DNA of 64,000 nt, taken from NCBI GenBank assembly GCA_028673005.1, contig CM054116.1, positions 73,235,315-73,299,314 on the forward strand, given 5' to 3'. The notes below the pieces were generated by a model that did no database searches, was not told where the DNA came from, and was given only the letters and a program-made list of their open reading frames with translations. Positions 34,452-47,168 of the stretch are shown here, piece after piece (position 1 is the stretch's first letter; each line of letters starts with the position of its first letter). This stretch comes from Tanypteryx hageni. Taxonomy: Eukaryota; Arthropoda; Insecta; Odonata; Petaluridae. Position numbers and translations under genes: made by a program.

Positions 34452-36940
34452 GGAATTATACTAGGTTTGGTAATGCGTGATGTTGTGAGGAGTATCCATC
34501 GCCCCAGTCCATTTACCGGTTATGGCAAAATTATAAAGTAGGATTAAGTGTAGTTCGAGAAAGTTGTTTTGGGTAATTAGCTTGCCATGTGGCAGCACCC
34601 CACAATCTCCTTTGAACTCGCTTTGTAGACCAGCGAAGTTTTGTAAGATTATAAAGTTAAACCTGTTGGCGATCAAGGCGTAGTAAACAATTTTGTCATC
34701 CATGCCGACACCATTATATAGGACCGTTATTCATTAAAAATGTTTTAACTATTTTCAGCGAATACTTTTAATCTATAGATGGAATATTTTTGTGGTACAA
34801 CGTTTTGTAGCACATTCCGCGATGTATTTTCGAGCAGAACATAATTTGAAAATCAATTTTTATCTCCTCTTTTATTCGCAAATATTGAGATTTTTGTCTT
34901 ATTATTAGTCCGAGAGTGTTCAATGGACTTATGTCTTCTCCAGAATATTTATATATTATTCATTCAATAATTTACAATACACATTTATTATACACTTTAA
35001 AGCGTTTAAAAAAATGCTCTTATTGGTTCACTTGTCTGTCTGTCCGTACGTCTGTGCATTTGCTTATACCGAAATTTTGACGGAACTGTAAACGATAAAG
35101 AGCTGACACATGGAGTGTAGATTTCTGTACTGCTGCCATTTGTATTATTTAGATTTGAGTTTTGAGAAATATACAGGGTTGGATAGCGGCCAATTTCATT
35201 TTTTTAAAATATCTTCGAATTTACATAAGATGGAAAGCTGAAGATTTGCGCATACATTTTCGCACTTATAAACGAGTATTCTGGCGGTATAACCACATAA
35301 AAAAAAATTGAGACGATAAGCTAAGTTTACGCGTGTAAAAGGTGTTAACGTTCCAAATTATTCTCAGTTTGTCAATTGGGTTAACGAAAGAAATCTTCAT
35401 AGCGAAATAAAACCAAGCATTACCAAATTATAATAGAAGGAAAAAGGCGCAAATTTTATCATTTTCATAGATATCACTGCTTGTTACCATTAATTTGGCA
35501 TTTTTACGAACTGCCATCTTTTACACCACTCTCCTGATTAGTGAAGAAATTAGATATTTTCATTAAAAATAGTATGTATTATTAACATTATTGTAAAATT
35601 CACGAATTTTATTATGCTTCGGGCGCTTAATTTGCGTAAACGGAACAGGCGTGAGTTTTAAATTTAATCTCAAATTAGCTGCACGCGTTTTCGCAGTAGT
35701 TTCGACTGCGTAGCGTTTGTTTTGAATGTTACGATCAAAATTGCCGTTTCTATCTTTTAGTCTCATAAAATCGTTTCTTTACGCACCAAGCGTACTATTA
35801 TTGTTCGCAAATTATATCAAATTATTTTAACGTTACATGATTTAAGAACCATTACCGCTCAGAAAATAATGTCGAAAAATAAAGAAAAACTTTGTTATTT
35901 TATGAATGCAAGTTATTGATATGCATTTCCATTTGACAGTTTTTGCTCATCCATCTGCTTTATATTCAGCTTTCAATTATCCAAATTGATGTGGCGCCTC
36001 GATGGAGATTATTACGACTATTACGTGTGAACACGAAATTTCTATTTGCAAAAGTGCAAACGGAGTCCTCGATAAAATTCCAGATTTTCAATTTTTCGAA
36101 TGGGTAAAATAGAAATTAAAGTACAATATTTGCCCGTCGGCGCGGTGTGTTTTTTACGTCACCACCAGCCATCACGGAATGCCGTTATGATAAAATTTCC
36201 ATCTAGACTCATTAAAAGGCCAAAATTCATCCTCGATAGTCCTTTGTAGGCGCCTCGCCGATTCAATCGCTGAATTCCGCAATTCTTTTAATGGTCATTT
36301 TCTCAGATGGCGGAAAGTTAAATGCCGTCAGTCATTTCGTCCCTAACGACTCCGAGTCGTGCGCTGGCATCTGATTTTATGGATGGCAATTAACTCGCCA
36401 TGGGAATCCGAACGGAGGGCGATATTGCTCGCAATTTGTGAGGTCCCGGAGATCTTTTATTTCCTCCCGGATTTTTTTAAAACCCCTCGCTATAGTTACC
36501 TGGCCAGGTAATTATCCCTTCCTTTTGAAGGCTTTTGGTTCCTTCGAAATCGGAAAAGTTTTTACTGTTCGCCAGGCCACCCTTCTCTGTTTCGTCCGAA
36601 GAAAATACCTTTTAAGCGAGTTTCTTAGCGTTGGTAGTCGTATCAGGTTCTCCTCTTCCGTTATATTTTTATCCCATTTTATTCGTTCCCATCTTCTAAG
36701 TCGTTTTCTGCTCATTCGCCATTCTCTCGCCGCTTCAGAAGTCATCCGACCATTTTCTCGCCCAAGTTTCGGGGATTTATAAGATATCGGCGCCGGTTTC
36801 TCATTGCAATATTCACCGAGCGTACGATTTTGTTAGATTCGGTTTACGTTAGATAGAGAGGGGTTGGTAGGGTGGGAAGATGGATAGGGTAAGGGGGAAA
36901 ATGAAAGGACTTGTCCCTTGACCAACTTCCTTGCAAGAAT
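34452..36940. other. Unassigned DNA
   Basis: No gene recognised. Around 35030-35060, gtctgtctgtccgtacgtc followed by an AT-rich body resembles the tctg-rich start of a dispersed element also hinted at near 42550. 36000-36440 is less AT-rich and looks non-repetitive; conserved regulatory sequence is possible but cannot be shown from one genome. Confidence 0.35.
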
Positions 36941-37750
36941 TGCGCTATAATTAGAGGTCGATGCGATTGAGATCCAATATCAATGAATCATTTGGGAAAC
37001 CAGGTGAGTATTTCGGCTACGAAGTTGTCATTATCAGTAGTGTTACACAGATTGTAAAGTAAAATGTGTGCCACAAGAAATGCAGAGCAAGTTACATAAG
37101 GAGTTTTTTTCCACAGACATCTATCTTTCCAGCGAAGCATGCACTTTTTAGCGATTATTTCCTATTAGTCCCCAGCTGCTGATTATAGGTCCACTAAATT
37201 TTTACCATGTCTTATATAAACCAACCTATTCTGAAAATTTGGTCGCAGAATTTCTGAGATATTGTTCCCACATCTGGTTTCGAAACCTTATCATGCTTAT
37301 TAAAGGTGCATAATTTATCAGTCGAATTCCAGCTACGACGGTAGGTTGGCGTTTCTTTCTTGGAATTGGAAAGGAATGTTTCAAATGAGGATTATTTTTT
37401 ATTTCCTATTTTTACATTCAAAGAAAATTTGATTATTTCAATTACGTGTCTTGGCAGTAGTGATATATGATTTTTCGATTGGATTCATTTGCATGTCATC
37501 AATTACATATACGAGTTGTTGGTCCTTGCATACTGCAAGCGCTTAAAAAATTACCACACACCAACATCTAAACTCGTAAATAAATCGACGTGACAGCATT
37601 TAAACAACGCAGAGCCCATTTAAATAAGATAATAGTTTTAATTTTCCCAGAAATTAAGGCATCTATCCGGAATTTCTAAATTCTCGGGCAATCGGCTCGC
37701 GCCCAAGTTTTCGAATTTCAAGTTTCATGGCTCAGATCTAATATTTTAGA
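36941..37750. other. Unassigned; isolated strong 5' splice-site match at 37003
   Basis: cag/gtgagta at 37001-37010 is close to consensus, and cttccttgcaag about 66 bp upstream could be an acceptor. All three frames between them contain stops, so any exon would be non-coding. Otherwise no feature. Confidence 0.25.
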
Positions 37751-37792
37751 GTGTGTATGTGTGTGTGCGCGCGCGCATGCATGTATGTATGT
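37751..37792. repeat. GT/GC/ATGT microsatellite
   Basis: Alternating purine-pyrimidine run: gtgtgtatgtgtgtgtgc, then (gc)n and (atgt)n. A potential Z-DNA former. Confidence 0.85.
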
Positions 37793-40039
37793 TCTTTATA
37801 CGTTTTTACACCGTTGAAGCTATCGAATTCAAAAGTTTCATGGACCATCCTCTGGACCAAAGGAATAACTTGGTCTAGGTTTGCAGACCGTGGGGTCTTT
37901 TATACCCCGTGGGGTCAACAAAATACTATTTCCATAAGAATGCATGAGAAAAGGTGTGGAGAAACCCCCAAATGCCATGTAGCCCTTCACTAATGCGGAT
38001 ATAAATATTCCTAAATATTAACTTATGATCAGGGGTAATGACTTATTTTACGCACGAAAGACGGAATATTTTATTTCTGTTCATTTTTAGTCGTATTACA
38101 TGTTAAATCGCTCGAAATTGCCCTTTAAGCGAAAAATTGATTAACATTTTCCAGACGGCAACAAAGCTAAATTTCTTAATTGTTGTCCTCTTCAAAGGGA
38201 GATAGCCACGTAAAGACTAATGCAAGGAAAATCCACGCCGTGGCGCGCCGTAGAGGAAGAATAGCCATCGCCAAGATAAAGGGTACAAATGGATTCATGC
38301 CTGAATATAGGCTATGAATACTTTTAAAGTGAGTCAAATGATTTTTAAGGAATATTAAATCATTGTTATCTTTTACCATTAACATTGAAAGATTTATCAC
38401 AACATAAATCGATACATCTACTTACATATGTTCGGTAACCAATATGTTGTTTACGTTTTTGTCTAATAGTATTGGCACTAGCCGATTTGCCCGTCAAATA
38501 TGACGGGAGTAAGTCTAATTTTTATAGTGCGAATTTTATCCGAATCGACCGTGCACCCCGAGGGGTCCGAAAAAGGTCAACCCCAGGTAGTTCCGCACAA
38601 TTCGAACTTGACCTCGTATGAGCGCCGCGCAATTCGACCCTAAAGAAAAGGGTAAAAATTGACCATCCGCCCAATTGGACAACACCATGGTTACAATTCA
38701 GTCAAGTTTAAGTACGTACGAACTTACATTCGAAATTTTTGTGTTAGGATTAAATGTAAAACCGTGGTTACAATTCAGTCAAATCCCTCCCTCTCGCCGC
38801 CCCTCTCTCCCTCTCTCTGTTTACGTAATTTCGTGAAAAATCCTACGATAATTTAAGGCAATCTATGCACTCGTATATATTACACGTATGCAGGTTGAGA
38901 CAACAATTGATTCTCGAAGTTTAACAATGGCGTGGTCGACAAGGCAACATCCCGTTTTAAAAGCCCATATTTTCGCAAGATATGTGATTTAAATGTATAA
39001 TATGAGATATTTCGAACGATATGCGAAAAAAGATTAATAGAATAAGAAACTTCATTAATTTCCCTAAAACATAGTTTTAAATTCAAGGATCGTATGTCAA
39101 TTATTTCTCATTTAAATTTCCAATTTAAATGTAAAAAGTCGCTTTTTACGTGTTATCTTACGGGAAATGGAAATCGCTCCCCTGGAGTCGAACTTTTTTC
39201 GTATTTTATTTTCGTCATTTAATTTCTATATCTGAATTAAACATGCGTGCGAAATTTAAACATTCCACCTAATCAGGAAGTTTGTTAAAAACGTGTTAAA
39301 ATATGCCATTGATGACGTTAGCGTAAAGTTTACGTACGTACGAACGTACATTCGAAATCATATATACGAGTATAATCCACATAATTTTATTTCTGCTATA
39401 AAGGCTTCAGTGCATATATCCACGTGAATATTAAGTAAGACGTTAATGCGTATTTACATAAATGGTAAAACTTTACAATACAATACATAAAATAGTAAAT
39501 GTTAATGTAAACATCGCCTGCGTAATTAAGGAGTGGGGAACGTTTGGTAAAGTTTGGATCTTTTTTGTGGGAGCTCCGCCCTCAAACCACCGAACCAGCA
39601 ATTAAAAACTTGGGGTATCCAAAAGCAAAAGTAAGTAAATTTCAAAATTTATTGTATTATTTTTATTGTAATATGACATCAAAAATAAATTAAATAAAAA
39701 TAATTAAAATCGTTTGTTACTTAAAAGAAAACTCTTTCCCGAGCGAAACCAGGCGTTTGGGCTAGTCCTATATATATATATATCCTATATCATATATTCT
39801 ATATATGTAAGAAGCAGCTATTTATAATGATAAGTGTCGTACGAATTTAAGTTCGCAATTGCGTGGGTTTTCGGAAAACTGGCGATTTCATGATAACAAA
39901 ATTAAGCATTAATTATTAGTCGAATAAAGTTGGCTGATAATTTCTTAGCGAAACAAATTAGATATATACTATACCCTGTTTCATATATCTTGCGGCTGAG
40001 AGAGAGAGAGCGAAGAAGGGAGCTTTCCAGTACGTGATC
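37793..40039. other. Unassigned DNA with short local direct repeats
   Basis: The motif ggttacaattcagtcaa occurs at about 38690 and 38767. A gtacgtacgaac(t/g)tacattcgaaat motif occurs at about 38713 and 39339. A small hairpin, cccgtcaaatatgacggg, lies at about 38490-38507, and a TA-rich patch at about 39769-39806. The pattern suggests one decayed repeat family but no ends can be drawn. Confidence 0.4.
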
Positions 40040-40370
40040 TTACGTGAACCATAGGAATGAAGTAGGCGAAGCCTCCCCCGTCGAGAGCTCATTCTCTCTC
40101 TGGCTTCCGTTGTGCATACATCGAGTCTGAGTGCTGTGTTGCCATGTGCTAACGCCTTCGTTGTCCGAAATCAAGCGCCCCCGTTCCAGTAGCTCACCGC
40201 TGGCATCTTTCTCTTTCTTCTGAGCTCTCCGCAAGGTATTCCAGTTTAGTAGATATGGCACCGCCGAGTTTGAGTTCTTCAGCGAGGAGACGACTCCTCT
40301 CTAGGAGGTGGGGAAATGTCTCTCCACCTCCAAGCAGCGGAAACACACGAGCGGTCCCGAGTACGTACGA
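40040..40370. other. GC-richer block, possible exon on either strand (weak)
   Basis: This ~330-bp block stands out from AT-rich flanks and has open frames on both strands. On the minus strand a frame of about 60 codons lies between an acceptor-like ctcag (near 40230) and a donor gtaaga (near 40044). On the plus strand, ATG at 40255 opens a frame that reaches a gtacgt donor-like site near 40360. No recognisable domain; at most one can be real. Confidence 0.2.
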
Positions 40371-41002
40371 AATGTCAGTCGCAAAGATAAATGAAATAGG
40401 CTATAGGCAATTTTCAAAAATTCGTGTGTCCGCTATTCTGATCCATAACATATTGTTAATTATTTTTATTTGATATTCTATCTACATTTAAGTACATTTT
40501 GCCGACCTTAGTAAAGGAGTGGTTAGTAAGTTGGCTCTTAGGTCATGGGTTCTAAATCTGCCAAGTATACGGTAGTACATGCTCGTATTTATCCTTGATA
40601 TGCTCATCAAAAAGGCCTTTAAGAACTTTTTACTACCCAGTCAAAACTAAATAGCGTACATTTCTCCTAAATTGCTCTGGCGGGAGAGAGTTAAACGAAT
40701 ACATCCTGTCGTTTTTAAATCGCTTCCGGATACATATCTCATTCGAGTGAGAATAAAATCTACTTTCTTAAGATCCATTTTTTGAAGAGCTCGGAAATTC
40801 TCCCTAGAAGCATCTCTCAATTTCCACTCCTAATTGATCAGTGGATCGAAATTTAGAAAAGTACAATGATTACCGAGATAAATAACAATTTTCATAGTTC
40901 ATTTTCTTCCATCTCCCATTCTCGAGATTGCCCATTATTCTAAAACTAGAGTAATTTCCCGTCAAAAATGGCGTGTACGTATGAATAGTATAAAATTGAA
41001 AC
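40371..41002. other. Unassigned DNA
   Basis: No gene or element recognised. Confidence 0.4.
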
Positions 41003-41270
41003 ACCTCCCGTTCTCCCTCCTGTTCTCCTCCCTCTCTCCCTTACTTTCTCCCTCGCTCTCTCTACCTCCCATTCTCTCTCACCCTCCCATTCTCTCTTAC
41101 CCTCCCATTCTCTCTTACCCTTCCTCCCATTTCCTCCCTCCTAATTTCTCCCTCCTAATTTCTCCCTCCTCCTAATTTCTCCCTCCTACCTATTTTCTCT
41201 CTCCCTCCCATTTTCTCTCCCACTCACTCTCCCTCCCATTCACTCTCTTTCCCTCCCATTATCCTTACTC
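41003..41270. repeat. CT array with CTCCCATTCTCTC register
   Basis: Pyrimidine array whose units contain ccattctctc or ctaatttctccctc, each with one or two adenines. This register differs from the other arrays in the window. Confidence 0.85.
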
Positions 41271-41958
41271 TCAATTATGACGATATTTCTCCCAGCGATA
41301 GCAATGGAAGATAGACATGCCCCTGTATCTTATGCCGCCGGTGGTGAATAAGTCTAGCGTGACCAACGCAATTACAAACATAGATCATTACATATTTATA
41401 TAGATAAGCTTAAAAGAATAAATATATCATATGATTGAATCGGTTTCCTTTAAGAAAGGCAGATTCTCATAAAAACTAGGGGAGTTCGATGGCGGCGTTC
41501 ACTCGAGTGAGTAGCCGCCGCGGCATGAGGAATCGCGAGAAATTTCAAACGCGACTCCTCCTCACCGATTGCCGCGTAACTGATGATCCCTCGAAGCGAG
41601 CGTTTTCTTCTGCTGGGTAAGAAACGTTACTTTGGCCGTGGGAAAGTTAGGAGACTTCCCGACTGAATTCTGAGAAGGGAGTTTCCGGATCTAATGGGAT
41701 CAGGGTATTTTTCTCTTTTTGAGCCATCAAGCGGATGATTTATGGAGTCCCTCGGATTCGCTTCGGTCGTGATCTGACCCTAGAATTAGAAGGCATGGGA
41801 TATAAAATATCTTGAAGGGCGAACGTTTTGCAAACCAAGCGTTTTGTTTTCTCAGAATACCTGCCATAGAATAAGGATGTGAAGAAATGAATTCTATTTC
41901 GTACCTGGTGGCAAAGAAAACTTTTTGCTACGTTTTGTTCATGAATTATGAGAAATAG
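41271..41958. other. Unassigned DNA
   Basis: No gene recognised. Confidence 0.4.
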
Positions 41959-42022
41959 CTTGAACGCTTAGTACAAGAGTCTTGAACGCTAAGTACAAGA
42001 GTCTTGAACGCGCAGTACGCAA
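41959..42022 (+). repeat. 22-bp tandem triplication at a hAT insertion edge
   Basis: The unit cttgaacgcttagtacaaga + gt occurs twice in full, with a third partial copy ending gcgcagtacgc. The first unit contains both the target duplication gcttagta and the first bases of the hAT element. Confidence 0.75.
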
Positions 42023-42299
42023 AGTAATATACTTGGTACTATGATACTACCCAAACTTAAATGTATTTCTTATAGAACACTTTTTTAATCTAAGAAATTT
42101 AAGAAATGCTTTAAACCGACACTTCCAAAATATTCGCAGTTTATTTTTCATTCTCGTTTAAAAAACTACGCATATGGGGTACAGAAAAATGTTTTCAACA
42201 TTGTATGCGGCCCGCGGGTTTGGTACGGTGATTAATGCGGCCCGCGGATCTAATCCAATGCCGTCTTGCGGCCCACGCATGATTAGATTTAGACTCCTG
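41974..42299. mobile_element. Non-autonomous hAT element (MITE), 326 bp
   Basis: Ends caagagtctt and aagactcctg-like (tttagactcctg) are weak inverted repeats, flanked by a perfect 8-bp duplication gcttagta (41966-41973 and 42300-42307). The right half carries three gcggcccgcgg-type blocks (near 42208, 42238, 42269), shared with hAT termini such as the one at 30747. The left end is complicated by a 22-bp triplication. Confidence 0.72.
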
Positions 42300-42307
42300 G
42301 CTTAGTA

Positions 42308-42540
42308 TGATGGTGAAGATACCTCTGTTAGTTACAAAACGCTTGTGTAATCAGCTATTTTCGATCAGAGATAGTAAAGAAAAGTTATTTATGGCGGCTG
42401 CCTATAAAATGTATGTCTCTTTTGACCATTTTGGGCTTTTTAGAGTTGCATTCGTTATCAGTTGGATTCCTGCCTTAAGGTTAGCTCTATTTTTGAAATG
42501 GCTACTTTTTAGTTTACTTTCCTAAATGAAAATAGGCTTA
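42308..42540. other. Unassigned DNA
   Basis: A 72-codon open frame at 42307-42525 has no recognisable domain and begins inside the target duplication of the hAT element. Confidence 0.35.
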
Positions 42541-42780
42541 TAGTTTTGTCGTTGTGTCTGTCTGTCCGTCTGTCTCTGTGTGTCCGTCCCCCCTATTAAC
42601 TTTTGAACCAATAGACCGATTTTAATGAAACTTGGTGGAAATCTCTTGCTACATGGATTGAGCTTCCGAGGATAGTGTTTGTTGCGAAGATTAAAGTCCC
42701 GGGTTCGATTCCAGGAACTATCCTTCCCATTTGATTTACATGGAAAATCTGAAATCCTTCGTGCAGGGTAATTTTCTCTT
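42541..42780 (+). mobile_element. Dispersed-element fragment with truncated tRNA-like fold
   Basis: Begins with a tctgtctgtccgtctgtc run, then aatagaccgattttaatg, a wording common in arthropod dispersed elements. At 42670-42723 a tRNA-like segment has a perfect 7-bp end pairing (ggatagt / actatcc) and a T-arm ggttcgattcc, but only about 40 bases between the arms, so the D-arm is missing. Confidence 0.4.
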
Positions 42781-45700
42781 GCGCATTAAAATATCTTAGA
42801 ATTGTAATATCGGAGCGAGTTTTATACTATTCTCTTATGAAAGGAATGATAATTGTAATTTTTATCGTAGAATTTTGCTTATCGATCGTATTTCTTAGAA
42901 TTTCACGTAAATACTGGCGATTTTACAGTTTTTATCACTCGTTACGAGAGTGTTGCCATAGCAACAACTATGGTTGGACTCGGATTCGGTATAATCTAAT
43001 ACATACACGCGTTATTTTTGCCTCACAAACACGCGTGATCAATTTAATATTCAGTTTGTAGTATTTAATAACGCTAAATTATGAAATTTTGGAACACAAA
43101 GAGCTAATCCGCGATGACTTTAAAACTATTGAAGCCAATATAAGTATTAAATAAATGATTAAATGGAAAGTTGACCTCATAAGTTCTGCTTGGATCATTT
43201 TGTTTTCTTCAGTTATTACTTTGCTTAGCTGAGAATTCAGCGTGTTCATATTTTTTGTCATCTGTTTTTACGTGCGCGTATGAAGAGTTCAGCCAAATAT
43301 ATCGGTTTTGCGTCTAATTATCTTGAGCGGATTGCGCAGCCGAAGAAATTCGAAAAGTTTAATGTTTTGTGTCCGTTGTAATTTATTTTGTTTTAGAATC
43401 GATGTCGCAAATGTATGTAGCTGCCCAATAATAAATCTTTTATCCATAGCAATCGTTACGCGTCATTTCTTACTACAATGAAAGTTCGATGCTATAACAT
43501 GGCGTTTTTTCTGCAGATGTTTAATCGGACATGTTAAATTTAATTGTAGTTATGCGAATTCTTTGTGTTGACTTCCCTAAATTAACGATACAAAATATCT
43601 TCCTACCTACTTCCAGAAGTCGGTCGCTATGGCACTGATGAGAAATTGTGCAATATCGATATGTCTTAACGAATGGGATTTTTAAAAAATTCTCTATTAA
43701 ATGAAGACAGCCGATGTCGTGAGCGTGGGATTTATTTAGTCGTAGATACGAGGTATCCGAAGGTGCGTTTCACCTCTATTTCAAAATTATGCGGGTATAA
43801 TTTGGGGAAAGTGTTTAAAGTCGTTAGACTCGGGGAAAAACTCGTTTGTAGGCAGCAAGTGGTCCAAAATGCCTGCATCCGGTCCGCGAGGATTTATTAA
43901 TTCCTACATTTGCGTTTCTCTCACCAGGAAATGATTCCGGCTTAATGGCTGCGAGTTCTCAGGAATGGTGCGGAAGCCAGTTTAATTCCTTTAGGCGCCA
44001 GCAGCTTTTTACATGTATTTTTTAACAGTTAATCTTTCTCTTTTGCACGCATCCCGTGCATATTTTTGAAGAACTTTGAAAATAAACTTTGAATATTATT
44101 CGCTGTTGTGGAATAGCCTAGCTTGAAACTTTTGTATCCTTTTTAAGCGAGGCTATTACATGTTAACGGTCTTTATTTCGGATTTTTTTAAGCTTATTAT
44201 TCGACCCCTTTTCTTCCTTCACGATTTTTGTATTCTTTCGTATTGCTACTTATTCTAAAGATAAGATTGTCGTTTTTGACCTTTACATACCTTTTGTGAT
44301 TATTTTTTTTAAGTCGACAGAATTCACTTATTTAAATGATTTTCTGCAATTCGGTTTGAGTGGTTTGTTAAGGTAGTGAATGTTGGCTGCATAATCTGCT
44401 ATTTATAAAACGCGAAGCTTCCTGCGTGTAACTCCTCGTTACTTATAGTTTATAACCTGGCCGCTAGATGGTAAAACTAGATAATCGCGTGTATTACCTT
44501 TTCCATTTTTAACTTTCCATTTACATTTGGGTCAATCTACCTCATCGCGTTTGTCTAACGCCAACGTTTTATTTATTAACCATCCTGCTGTATTTTTTTG
44601 CATTCGTTCCTTCCGATTTTATAATTCGACCTACTTGGCGTCTTGTATTGGTCCTTTTCTTTCCTCTATATCGTCAACCTGCCGTAGTTGTTTTTTTCAC
44701 CATCCCCGTATAGGAAATGTTACATGTCGTTTTTTTTATTATTTGAGAGCGTCTATTCTTTCCAACTGGCGCGTAAAGGTTGGCGGATTTATCCCTTTGT
44801 TGCTTTTCCTTCAGAATTTTGCAGTCATCCTGGCGCTGGCTGCGTTGCCCAGGTTGTTAAAAAAAGAGTGAAAAGAAGTATTCGGGGCGAATGTCGATCC
44901 GCGGATTTAGTTCTCCCAAGGACCCATAAGCTCCTTGGCTGTTGAACACGTGGGGGCATTTCTTTCTTCCGTTCGCTCTCTTTCGCTCCGTAACATGCTT
45001 TTCGGAATAAGTAATGTCATAGAATAAAAGGAATAGAATTTATGCTACATCCTATCGAACGTGACGCGTCGCGTAGCTTCGAGTATGATATTTGAATGGA
45101 CGGTTTTATGGTTTTATACCCGTGTTTTTTTATTTCGAGTTGTAAAAAAGATTTTGGTCGATTTTCATGTTTTAAACTGAATACTATGCTAAAAAATATC
45201 AATTCGGACAATGCGGTGGTCCCTCAATATCGATATCGATGGATTATTAATTCGTGGAAGAAGCAGACGTGATTTTAACCATTATATTGCAACGCAGTGA
45301 GTGAGAAATGAGAATTAAGCTGCTTTTATGCAAGTATACTTTTAATTTCGATTGACAGACTATCGAATAACTAGAATGTATATTATCCGGAATTTTTTAA
45401 ACTTGTAGGTTTCAATACTGTATTATGTATGCACATATGCACGGCATGTACTTGCCCTATACCCAATAAGTAACTCATACGTTGGACAGTATAACTCGAT
45501 TCAATAGGGAATTATCGAGGTTTTTCATAACCTTATTATGCCTGTTGGATATGGTTGAGACGAGTATTTTTAAGTGCTTGTTCTTGGAAGCATAAGTCGA
45601 GTTACTTAACTGTTAACTTCCTTTTCTTCGTTTTCTTCACTTCCTTAATATTTACTTAATCATTGCAGTTGGTGTATTACGTGTTCCTTGATAGGCCTAT

Positions 45701-45853
45701 CGATTAACTGAACTATCTGTTTAACAGGAATTAGCTCGGTCCCGAGACATCCGTTAAATCGGGAGTTTATGTGGGACAAGATTGAGATCACATCTGGGGG
45801 ACTCGGAGAGAATTAACAGATGATATTTTCGGCGCTGATGCAAATAGAAGATT
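42781..45853. other. Unassigned AT-rich DNA
   Basis: No coding sequence recognised. Open frames of 60-114 codons (for example 43673-43900, 44527-44871) have no recognisable domain and no supporting splice context. Confidence 0.4.
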
Positions 45854-45935
45854 TGCCGGCCTTGATAGGGGGATGGTTTGCGTGTTAAGCTACCAATGCT
45901 AGGGTTCCGGGTTCGAATGCTGCCGAGGGCACGGT
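45854..45935 (+). mobile_element. tRNA-derived SINE head (probable)
   Basis: gatagggggatggtttgcg followed by ttaagctaccaatgctag and gggttcgaatgctgccg resembles a tRNA-derived SINE promoter with a B-box (about 45909-45919). T-stem pairing is poor and there is no clean acceptor stem, so it is not a functional tRNA. The 3' boundary is not visible. Confidence 0.45.
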
Positions 45936-46409
45936 CGTATGTGTTCGTCTTTTTTATTGTTGTTGCGCTCATTGCAAAAAGTGCTGTTTATGAGCTAGTG
46001 AAAATAAATAAAAAATTAAACATGGTGTTTTTTTGTAGAGTCCATCCATATTTTAGCAATTTTGACATAATGGGCGTAATGTCCGGTAAATGTGACTCGC
46101 GACCAATTCTCGTCAGAAACTTTAATTCATCTCCCTTAATGGACGTGAGTGTAAATCAAACCAATTTCGCGAAAAACGAGCGCGCGTGGAGTAAACACGA
46201 CGAGAAAAAGCGGGCCCCTTTCAACTCCTCGTTCCATCGTTTTCGAATAGCCGCCCGATTGAAAGAGGTGAATCAATAAATCTATTATTTAGGTCGTCCC
46301 TCGTTCTTTCGGCGTCCTCGAACGGTTCGTCCCCTTTTTTTTGGAACATCCCCCCTCCCCTTCTTCAACTCCCTGAGACGCCGTTTTCTTACGCGCCGAT
46401 CAGAGTGTT
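45936..46409. other. Unassigned DNA
   Basis: A 133-codon open frame (45878-46279) begins inside the SINE head and continues to about 46279. It has no recognisable domain and is probably chance. Confidence 0.35.
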
Positions 46410-46780
46410 AGAGAAGGGGAGAAAAGGAGAGAGAGAGAGAGGGTGACCCGGGCGGAGTTGTATGGAGAGGTTAGGAGATGGAGGATGAGGGAGGGGGAAA
46501 ATGGGATGGCTAAGGCCTCAGAGCGCCTTCTTGTTGTCCTCTGTCACCGTGAAGTCTCTCTCGGGAACATTGCGGTAGAGTAGGAGAGGAGGGAGATAGA
46601 GAGAGAGAGATGGAGCGACGAGAGTGGAACCGTTCCCGTCTGTCCAAGAGAAAAGGGAGAGCATGCATCGCGAGATAGTGATTTCTTCGAAAAGGAGGGG
46701 GAGGCGGAGTTAAAAGGAAAGAGGGAGTGGGGGGAAGGGGAGGGTGGGAATAAAAAGGGAACGCAGAGGGAGTCTTAATT
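46410..46780. repeat. GA-rich region with short (GA)n runs
   Basis: Purine-rich on the plus strand with (ga)n runs at about 46427-46440 and 46597-46610, and GGAGGGGGA stretches. Not a regular array. Confidence 0.7.
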
Positions 46781-47168
46781 CACGGGACTGAACGGCTTCG
46801 AACGAAAACATGCCATATATCTCTTTCTCTTCCCTAGAAATGGGATTGGAATGGAATGCCTGTATTTTAACTCTCTGGGCATTATACGATTCGTGCAACT
46901 GTGTGAAAGGAGGACGAAGGAGACTATAAACTTTTTTCTTTTGCCAGCGATGCGGTGTCTTAAACGGCCCGGGTGCGGAAGATATTGAAGTGCTCCCGCT
47001 TAGATATGTCCTCGTTCACGCGGTGTTTTTATGCGGCTATAGTTCGTTGTCGTAAACCGGGATGAGCCTCGTAGGTAAGTTATCCATAGACATAGCATTG
47101 AAGCATTGAAACAAGCAGGAATAATGCACGCGGGAAGCGTAACATAAATTATGCGCTTTTGTCTAATA
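46781..47168. other. Unassigned DNA
   Basis: No gene recognised. A gtag/gtaagt match at about 47070 is donor-like, but no credible exon precedes it. Confidence 0.35.

Noticed and set aside
36938..37003. Possible 66-nt exon ending at cag/gtgagta
   Set aside because: Stops in all three frames and a mediocre acceptor.
45878..46279. 133-codon open frame
   Set aside because: Starts inside a tRNA-like SINE head and shows no recognisable protein; likely chance.
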